From contig CAILUB010000290.1 in the NCBI GenBank assembly GCA_903837305.1, forward strand, positions 1-9,805: a stretch of DNA of 9,805 bases, in the 5' to 3' direction. The stretch is from an uncultured Cytophagaceae bacterium. Its GTDB lineage: Bacteria; Bacteroidota; Bacteroidia; Cytophagales; Spirosomataceae. How positions within the stretch are numbered: position 1 is the stretch's first letter; each line of letters starts with the position of its first letter. Made by a program: the position numbers and the translations under genes. The notes under the pieces are model-generated. The model saw only the letters and a list, made by a program, of their open reading frames with translations, ran no database searches and had not been told where the DNA came from. Below, in pieces: positions 1 to 5,014 of this stretch.

Positions 1-820
1 TTCAGAGGTATACCAAATCTTAGGTCATGAATTGATCCTTTTGGACAACGAAGACAATGAATTAGTGTTGCCTAAAACGGAGATGATCTCAAAAGATCGT
101 TTCAAGAAAGGGGAGACTATCAAGGCCATCATTCACAAAGTGGAAATGGCAAATGGTACACCACGTATCATTTTATCTCGTGTTTCTCCGGTATTCTTAG
201 AGCGTTTATTCGAACAAGAAATTCCTGAGATCTACGATGGTACGATTACCATTCGTAAGATTGTTCGTGAACCAGGTGAGCGTGCGAAAGTGGCGGTAGA
301 GTCATTTGATGACCGCATCGATCCAGTAGGAGCTTGCGTAGGTATGAAAGGTTCTCGTATTCACGGTATCGTTCGTGAATTGCAAAACGAAAATATTGAC
401 GTGATTAACTTCACTGATAATTTAGAATTATTAGTAGCGCGTACGTTAAGCCCAGCGAAATTAAACTCAATGGCGATTGATAAAGAGCGTCGTCGTATTT
501 CGGTTTATTTAAATTCAGATCAGGTTTCTATGGCGATTGGTCGTGGAGGTCAAAACATCAAGTTAGCCGGTAAATTAGTAGGTTACGAAATCGATGTGTT
601 CCGTGATGTACCTAAGGATGAGCTAGATGATGAGGATGTGGAATTGACAGAATTCTCTAACGAAATTGAGGCTTGGATTTTAGAGGAGCTTCATAAAATC
701 GGTTTAGATACAGCGAAACAAGTTTTGGCCTTATCTAAAGAAGAGTTAGAGCGTAGAACGGAATTAGAAGAAGGTACGATCGATGAGATCTTAGCGGTAT
801 TGCGTTCTGAGTTTGAGTAA
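1..820 (+). CDS. nusA: Transcription termination/antitermination factor NusA (5'-truncated by the window edge)
   Basis: NusA binds RNA polymerase and nascent RNA and modulates pausing, termination and antitermination. The reading frame is open from the first bases (first full codon at position 2), so the start lies upstream of the window; the TTG at 32 is not a real start. About 272 residues are visible. In order they are the end of the S1 domain (to about base 200), KH1 with its GxxG loop GMKG at 341-352, KH2 with GRGG at 539-550 inside a typical MAIGRGGQNIKLA stretch, then an acidic linker (about 610-650) and one C-terminal helical, helix-hairpin-helix-like segment ending in SEFE-stop. NusA proteins of this phylum are around 410-420 residues, so roughly the N-terminal third is missing. 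Arginine codons are mostly CGT, as expected for a highly expressed gene. infB follows after 40 bp in the same direction, the standard nusA-infB operon order; no terminator separates them. Confidence 0.96.
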   Translation, partial: SEVYQILGHELILLDNEDNELVLPKTEMISKDRFKKGETIKAIIHKVEMANGTPRIILSRVSPVFLERLFEQEIPEIYDGTITIRKIVREPGERAKVAVESFDDRIDPVGACVGMKGSRIHGIVRELQNENIDVINFTDNLELLVARTLSPAKLNSMAIDKERRRISVYLNSDQVSMAIGRGGQNIKLAGKLVGYEIDVFRDVPKDELDDEDVELTEFSNEIEAWILEELHKIGLDTAKQVLALSKEELERRTELEEGTIDEILAVLRSEFE

Positions 821-860
821 TTTATTTATTAAAAAAGAATTTAGTTTTTTGTAATTTTTT
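821..860 (+). promoter_or_regulatory. AT-rich, Shine-Dalgarno-less leader of infB
   Basis: The 40 bases between the nusA stop and the infB ATG contain three G and no C. No GGAGG-like element precedes the start; the ATG follows directly on a run of T. A/T-rich, SD-less initiation regions are common in Bacteroidota. The gap has no convincing hairpin, so nusA and infB are probably read as one transcript (inference). Confidence 0.4.
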
Positions 861-3560
861 ATGGCAGAAGAAAAAACAATGCGGTTGAGCCTTGTAGCAA
901 AGCAAATAAACGTGGGAACGTCTACGATCCTTCAGTTTCTCTCTGCGAAAGGTCACAAAATTGACAATAACCCCAACGCCAAACTGAACTTTGAGCAGTT
1001 GACCTTGTTAGCTAAGGAATATGGTGCGAACCATATTTTGGAATCCTCTGTAGAGGCTCCTAAGCCAGCTCCAGCACCAGAACCGGTCGCTGTGGCAGCA
1101 CCTGCACCTACACCAGCGCCAGCTCCAGAGCCAGTGGTGGAGAAGCCAGCTCCAGTTGTGGAGGCTCCTAAAGCGTCAGAAGCACCAGCTCCTGTAGTCG
1201 AGGCTCCAGCTGAGGAAAAGCAAGTGGGATTGAAGATTTTGGGAAAAATCGAATTGGATAAAAAGGGTAATCCTGTTGCCCCTAAATCAGAAAAAGCGCC
1301 TGAACCTGTTCCAGCACCGGCTCCTAAGCCTGAGCCAGTTGCTGAAAAGCCTGCATCTGCGCCTAAACCAGTTGAACCAGCTCCAGTAGTGGAAGAGGTG
1401 GTGGAAGATATCGAGTTAATCGAAGCACGTGGAGAAACCCTGAAAGGATTAACCGTTCTAGGTAAAATAGAATTGCCTGCGGCAGGTGATCGCGGAAATA
1501 ATGCGAAACACAAGCGCAAGCGTATCATCAAAGAGGAGAAAAAACCAGCCCCATCTGTTCCTGGAACAGGAGGCAAACCTGGTGATAAGAAAGATTTCAA
1601 TAAGAAACCAGCTCCGGGTGCTAAACCAGCACCGAAAGGAGAATTGTCTGATAAAGACATCCAAGAGCAAATCAAAGCCACCATGGCTCGTTTGCAAGGT
1701 GCGACTAATAAGCAAAGTTTCGGAGCTGATAAGCGTCGGGAGAAGCGTAAAGGTCGTGCAGAAGCAGAAGAGGCTCGTATGATGGCAGAAGATGAGGAGG
1801 CAAAAGTATTGAAGGTGACGGAATTTATTTCGGCATCGGATTTGGCTTCCTTAATGGATGTATCCGTGAACGAGGTAATCTCGGCTTGTATGAGCTTGGG
1901 GATGTTCGTTTCGATTAACCAACGTTTGGACGCTGAAGCCATTACAGTGATCGCCGATGAGTTTGGTTTCGAAGTAAGCTTCGTTTCAGCTGAAGAGGAA
2001 ATCGATGTTGCTGAAGTAGAAGTAGAGGATTCTCCAGAAGATTTATTGCCTCGTGCGCCTATCGTTACCATTATGGGTCACGTCGATCACGGTAAAACTT
2101 CCTTACTAGATTATATTCGTCGTGCCAAAGTAGCGGCAGGTGAAGCGGGTGGTATTACCCAGCACATCGGTGCCTACTCTGTAGAGACTAAATCTGGCAA
2201 GAAAGTTACTTTCCTTGATACACCAGGTCACGAAGCCTTTACTGCCATGCGTGCTCGTGGTGCAAAAGTAACCGATATAGTTATTATCGTTATTGCTGCG
2301 GATGACTCTGTCATGCCTCAGACGAAGGAAGCCATCAATCACTCAATGGTTGCTGGTGTGCCAATCGTATTCGCGTTCTCTAAAGTCGATAAAGACGGTG
2401 CCAATGCGGACAAAGTACGTGAGGAATTAGCTACCATGAATATGTTAGTAGAGGATTGGGGTGGTAAATACCAATGTCAAGAAATCTCTTCTAAGTCTGG
2501 TCTAGGTATCGATGACTTGTTAGAAAAAGTATTATTAGAAGCTGAGATGCTTGAATTAACGGCTAATCCGAACAAGAAAGCCGTAGGTTCAGTAATCGAG
2601 GCTGAATTAGATAAAGGACGTGGTTATGTAACTACCTTGTTAGTTCAGGCGGGTACATTAAACGTAGGAGACATGATGTTAGCAGGTGACAATTACGGTC
2701 GTGTAAAAGCGATGTTTGACCACCATGGTAACAAAATCAAAAAAGCAGGTCCATCTACTCCAGTTCAAGTTTTAGGTCTGAACGGTGCACCACAAGCGGG
2801 TGATAAATTACTTTGCTTAGAAAATGAGCGTGAGGCACGTGAAATTGCAAACAAGCGCGAGCAGATTCTTCGTGAACAAACCTTGCGTACACGTAAGCAC
2901 ATTACCTTGGAGGAAATTGGTCGTCGTAAGGCTATCGGAACTTTCCGTGAATTGAACGTGATTGTGAAAGGTGACGTGGATGGCTCAGTAGAGGCCCTTT
3001 CGGATTCCTTAATGAAGTTATCAACGGAAGAAGTACAAGTTCGTATTATTCACAAAGGGGTAGGGCAGGTTTCTGAATCCGATGTGGCTTTAGCGTCTAC
3101 TTCAGACGCCGTTATCATCGCTTTCCAAGTTCGCCCTTCTCAAAACGCTCGCCGTTTAGCAGAAACAGAACAGATCGAAATCCGTAACTACTCGATCATC
3201 TACCAAGCGATTGACGAAATTAAGGCCGCGATGGAAGGTCTATTAGCTCCTTCATTTGAAGAAGTAATCACATCGAACATCGAAATCCGTGACGTGTTTA
3301 AGATTACCAAAATCGGTACCGTCGCTGGTTGCTACGTATTAGATGGTACGGTTAAACGTGCAAATAAGATTCGTGTCATTCGTGACTTCGTCGTGATTCA
3401 TGAGGGAGAAATCTCAGCATTGAAACGTTTCAAAGACGATGTAGCAGAGGTTAAATTTGGTTACGAATGCGGTCTATCTGTCAAAAACTTCAACGATTTA
3501 GAAGTAGGAGATATGTTAGAGTGTTATGAAATGAAAGAAGTGAAGAGAACATTAAAATAA
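861..3560 (+). CDS. infB: Translation initiation factor IF-2
   Basis: IF2 is the GTPase that places fMet-tRNA on the 30S subunit and promotes subunit joining. The protein has 899 residues, normal for Bacteroidota. The domains in order are an N-terminal IF2_N helical domain (about 5-52), a long Pro/Ala/Glu-rich disordered linker (about 66-180), a basic Lys/Arg-rich segment (about 210-310), a second IF2_N-like domain (about 317-378), the G domain, a beta-barrel, and the C-terminal domains. G motifs are G1 GHVDHGKT at 406-413, the switch I segment GGITQHIG, G3 DTPGH at 453-457, G4 SKVD at 507-510 and G5 SSK at 543-545. The fMet-tRNA-binding end has the conserved GYECG at 867-871. G4 has Ser where the consensus is Asn (NKxD). 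The ATG at 861 directly precedes the IF2_N domain, and a terminator follows the stop within 30 bases. It is the last gene of the nusA operon. Confidence 0.98.
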   Translation: MAEEKTMRLSLVAKQINVGTSTILQFLSAKGHKIDNNPNAKLNFEQLTLLAKEYGANHILESSVEAPKPAPAPEPVAVAAPAPTPAPAPEPVVEKPAPVVEAPKASEAPAPVVEAPAEEKQVGLKILGKIELDKKGNPVAPKSEKAPEPVPAPAPKPEPVAEKPASAPKPVEPAPVVEEVVEDIELIEARGETLKGLTVLGKIELPAAGDRGNNAKHKRKRIIKEEKKPAPSVPGTGGKPGDKKDFNKKPAPGAKPAPKGELSDKDIQEQIKATMARLQGATNKQSFGADKRREKRKGRAEAEEARMMAEDEEAKVLKVTEFISASDLASLMDVSVNEVISACMSLGMFVSINQRLDAEAITVIADEFGFEVSFVSAEEEIDVAEVEVEDSPEDLLPRAPIVTIMGHVDHGKTSLLDYIRRAKVAAGEAGGITQHIGAYSVETKSGKKVTFLDTPGHEAFTAMRARGAKVTDIVIIVIAADDSVMPQTKEAINHSMVAGVPIVFAFSKVDKDGANADKVREELATMNMLVEDWGGKYQCQEISSKSGLGIDDLLEKVLLEAEMLELTANPNKKAVGSVIEAELDKGRGYVTTLLVQAGTLNVGDMMLAGDNYGRVKAMFDHHGNKIKKAGPSTPVQVLGLNGAPQAGDKLLCLENEREAREIANKREQILREQTLRTRKHITLEEIGRRKAIGTFRELNVIVKGDVDGSVEALSDSLMKLSTEEVQVRIIHKGVGQVSESDVALASTSDAVIIAFQVRPSQNARRLAETEQIEIRNYSIIYQAIDEIKAAMEGLLAPSFEEVITSNIEIRDVFKITKIGTVAGCYVLDGTVKRANKIRVIRDFVVIHEGEISALKRFKDDVAEVKFGYECGLSVKNFNDLEVGDMLECYEMKEVKRTLK
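1056..1388 (+). repeat. Pro/Ala-rich imperfect repeats encoding the IF2 linker
   Basis: Codons for residues 66-176 of IF2 are dominated by GCT/GCA/GCC and CCA/CCT, with imperfect repeats such as PAPVVEAP occurring twice (about residues 96-103 and 109-116). It encodes an extended, probably disordered linker. A decapeptide-like motif interrupts it at 123-132 (GLKILGKIEL) and recurs just beyond the low-complexity part at 196-205 (GLTVLGKIEL). The compositional bias also produces a long spurious open frame on the opposite strand. Confidence 0.75.
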
Positions 3561-3561
3561 C

Positions 3562-3590
3562 AAAAGCCCCGGAAGGGGCTTTGTTTTTTT
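3562..3590 (+). terminator. Intrinsic terminator of the nusA-infB operon
   Basis: An 8-bp stem AAAGCCCC (3563-3570) / GGGGCTTT (3575-3582) with a GGAA tetraloop is followed by G and seven T (3584-3590). It begins 2 bases after the infB stop codon. Stem, loop and T-run are textbook for Rho-independent termination on the + strand. Confidence 0.93.
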
Positions 3591-3591
3591 A

Positions 3592-3625
3592 ATAGAGTAG
3601 AGATAAGAGAGTATAGAGTAAAGAT
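3592..3625 (+). repeat. Purine-rich 13-bp direct repeat
   Basis: ATAGAGTAGAGAT (3592-3604) recurs as ATAGAGTAAAGAT (3613-3625), with one mismatch and a 21-bp period. The strand is almost free of C here. The second copy runs into the larger intergenic element at 3614-3664. Function is unknown; it may be a degenerate partial copy of that element. Confidence 0.5.
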
Positions 3626-3664
3626 TAAAGCACAGAGAATAATTTAGTTATCCCTTTGGGATAA
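3614..3664 (+). repeat. Intergenic element, left copy: purine block plus ATCCC/GGGAT hairpin
   Basis: The element reads TAGAG (3614-3618), AGATTA (3622-3627), AGAGAATAA (3634-3642), a 6-base spacer, then the hairpin TTATCCC (3648-3654) / GGGATAA (3658-3664) with a TTT loop. The same order, the same 9-mer and the same 6-base spacer recur on the opposite strand at 3845-3799, so the two copies are in inverted orientation about 135 bp apart. The hairpin is followed by ATTTTT, so it could act as a weak terminator on the + strand. I do not recognise the family; a dispersed REP-like or MITE-end sequence is the main idea (inference). Confidence 0.55.
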
Positions 3665-3709
3665 ATTTTTCAGGTGCTTGCTTACCATTTTCTATGATTT
3701 GAAATCGCA

Positions 3710-3728
3710 TTTCAGTGTCTAACTGAAA
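3710..3728. other. Small hairpin in the infB-porP intergenic region
   Basis: TTTCAGT (3710-3716) and ACTGAAA (3722-3728) form a perfect 7-bp stem with a 5-base GTCTA loop. It lies between the left intergenic element and the bidirectional terminator. There is no T-run after it on the + strand. It may be part of a short structured transcript or a fortuitous pairing in AT-rich DNA. Confidence 0.35.
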
Positions 3729-3736
3729 AATAAATT

Positions 3737-3766
3737 AAAAAGGGGAGCATTTGCTCCCCTTTTTTA
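3737..3766. terminator. Strong bidirectional intrinsic terminator
   Basis: GGGGAGC (3742-3748) pairs with GCTCCCC (3753-3759) around an ATTT loop, flanked by AAAAA (3737-3741) and TTTTTT (3760-3765), so a U-tract follows the stem on either strand. On the minus strand it is the obvious terminator for the porP/sprF-like gene, about 110 bases after its stop. On the + strand it backs up the infB terminator or ends an unrecognised short transcript. Confidence 0.88.
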
Positions 3767-3798
3767 ATGTCCTATAAGTAAAAAACATTTCTGGATGC

Positions 3799-3845
3799 AT
3801 CCCCGAAGGGGATACCAACTTTATTCTCTCTAATCTAAACCTCTA
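3799..3845 (-). repeat. Intergenic element, right (inverted) copy: purine block plus ATCCCC/GGGGAT hairpin
   Basis: Read on the minus strand from 3845 it is TAGAG, GTTTAGATTA, GAGAGAATAA (ending at 3821), a 6-base spacer AGTTGG, then TATCCCC, a TTC loop (3807-3805) and GGGGAT ending at 3799. It mirrors the copy at 3614-3664, sharing the AGATTA hexamer, the AGAGAATAA 9-mer, the spacer length and the hairpin core. The stem differs in length (6 bp with four G-C pairs against 7 bp with three) while pairing is kept, which suggests the fold matters. It lies in the presumed 3' untranslated region of the porP/sprF-like transcript. Confidence 0.55.
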
Positions 3846-3877
3846 CCCTGTAGACTAGCGCTGTTTACTAGGTGTTG

Positions 3878-4930
3878 TTAAAATTTAGGACATGCTAAAC
3901 TTCTGCTGAGACTTTTATCGTATTTATTAGGGAATAAATTAAATCCAAACACATAAGATAAAGTGATTTCATGGGCTCCTCCAGATGGAGCTAGTTTGGA
4001 TAAGGTGAAATCGTAGGAATATCCGATGGCGAATTTATCCTTTCTAAAGCCAATTAAACCCGTCATGGACTCCCGAGTATCCAGTTTTTCGGTACTAGGC
4101 AAAGCAATTGGAAAATTTCGATACCAAAAGCCTATTACTAAGGGTGCGATAGTTAAATACGTCCCCATATCTAATTGACTAAACATTCCCTGTTTTTTGA
4201 AGTGAATGATGGGGCTGATACTTTTCTCGTAGTTTAAGGCATTCTCTGGATCATTACCTTCGTAGCTTGAATTTCCTAAAGCTATTTTGGTCCCCATTTG
4301 TACGCTTAATCTCATGTCAAGAGGTGAAATGGAATTGTTAACTAAAGATTGATTAGGTTGGTTTAGGTGGTGTGCACTGACACCAATCCAGTGTTTTCCA
4401 GAATATAACATAGATCCTACGGATAAATCAACATAGGAGGGGTTGGTGAAATTGGGTGTTTTGGGGATAATATCGTTCGATGAGGCATCAATCCCCCCAG
4501 ATCCTAAATATCCGGTTAATTGATCCCCGAAAACCAAGTTTTCTGGAGATAAGCTTCTGTTAACGTAGGCTCCTTGCATTCCCATGGATAAAGAATAATT
4601 CTCTGTTAATGAGATATGATAGGCATATTGCAACGCAAAGCTACTAGTCGTCAAGGCTGAAAACTGAGAATCAGAAGTGATTAATAAGCCGAGCCCACTT
4701 TTGTATTTTTGTATACCAATATCAACGGACATAGCGGAAAATTGGTAATTGCTCGTTAAATTAGGCCATTGATTGCGGTGCATTAAATTAACGTTCACAT
4801 TGTTTGAAATTCCGGCGAAGGCTGGATTCATGTTTAACGGTAATGCATAGTTCTGAGTTACCTGGGGATCTTGCGAATACCCCATAAATGGAATGAAAAC
4901 AGCTAGAGTGAAAATATGCAGTAGTCTCAT
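3878..4930 (-). CDS. PorP/SprF family type IX secretion system membrane protein
   Basis: Proteins of this family are outer-membrane beta-barrels that help the T9SS export or anchor specific cargo; SprF is needed for secretion of the adhesin SprB in Flavobacterium johnsoniae. The call rests on the family's N-terminal pattern DPQVTQNYALPLNMNPAFAG right after a signal peptide, the following MHRNQWPNL segment, repeated amphipathic beta-strand-like stretches throughout, and the C-terminal end CPKF with the terminal Phe typical of outer-membrane barrels. I choose the ATG at 4930 (350 residues): it gives a clean signal peptide (MRLLHIFTLAVFIPF, predicted cleavage after GYS at residue 19). The frame extends to a TTG at 4948, which would only add MNGIQK. 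It is divergent from a type B CTD protein gene, its likely cargo. The transcript probably ends at the hairpin at 3737-3766. It is not the main porP/sprF of the secretion apparatus with any certainty; Bacteroidota carry many paralogues. Confidence 0.9.
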   Translation of the reverse strand: MRLLHIFTLAVFIPFMGYSQDPQVTQNYALPLNMNPAFAGISNNVNVNLMHRNQWPNLTSNYQFSAMSVDIGIQKYKSGLGLLITSDSQFSALTTSSFALQYAYHISLTENYSLSMGMQGAYVNRSLSPENLVFGDQLTGYLGSGGIDASSNDIIPKTPNFTNPSYVDLSVGSMLYSGKHWIGVSAHHLNQPNQSLVNNSISPLDMRLSVQMGTKIALGNSSYEGNDPENALNYEKSISPIIHFKKQGMFSQLDMGTYLTIAPLVIGFWYRNFPIALPSTEKLDTRESMTGLIGFRKDKFAIGYSYDFTLSKLAPSGGAHEITLSYVFGFNLFPNKYDKSLSRSLACPKF

Positions 4931-5014
4931 TTTTTGAATACCATTCAAGGTAACTCATGAGCAGGCAATTTACGTTCAAGTCGTATGAAAAACAATTTTT
5001 GGCAATTTAAAATA
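4931..5014. promoter_or_regulatory. Divergent promoter region between the porP/sprF-like and CTD-protein genes
   Basis: Only 84 bases separate the two preferred start codons, so both promoters and any shared control must lie here or inside the coding starts. I cannot find a good match to the Bacteroidota -33/-7 consensus (TTG...TAnnTTTG) on either strand. An 8-bp palindrome CTCATGAG sits at 4954-4961 and TTCAAG occurs twice (4944-4949, 4975-4980); either may be chance in a region this short. The region is inferred from gene geometry, not from promoter motifs. Confidence 0.4.

Noticed and set aside
32..34. TTG as the start codon of nusA
   Set aside because: The frame stays open upstream to the window edge and encodes a sensible continuation of the S1 domain, so the gene is simply cut by the window.
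1486..1782. A 98-codon + strand frame inside infB
   Set aside because: It is an alternative frame of the Lys/Arg-rich IF2 segment and has no independent start signal or recognisable product.
953..2071. A 372-codon open frame on the minus strand inside infB
   Set aside because: It is antisense to the Pro/Ala linker and second IF2_N domain of infB. Its product is a Ser/Gly/Ala low-complexity string with no recognisable domain, which follows directly from the biased codons on the other strand.
3693..3701. TATGATTTG as a -7 promoter element for a small RNA
   Set aside because: The spacing inside the box is one base too long and no -33 TTG lies at a suitable distance.
3591..3877. CRISPR array, tRNA or transposase gene in the intergenic region
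   Set aside because: There are no regularly spaced identical repeats, no cloverleaf or CCA-type end and no open frame of useful length; the repeats seen are two inverted copies and one short direct repeat only.
4954..4961. CTCATGAG palindrome as an operator
   Set aside because: An 8-bp palindrome is not improbable in a region of this length, and there is no flanking symmetry or second copy.
4788..4979. Short minus-strand frame overlapping the start of the porP/sprF-like gene
   Set aside because: It is out of frame with a well-supported gene, shows no domain and would fill the divergent promoter region; a shadow frame.
4931..5014. Bacteroidota-type promoter (TTG...TAnnTTTG) in the divergent region
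   Set aside because: Near matches such as TACGTTCA and TACCTTGA have two mismatches in the -7 box and wrong spacing to any TTG, so no specific promoter is called.
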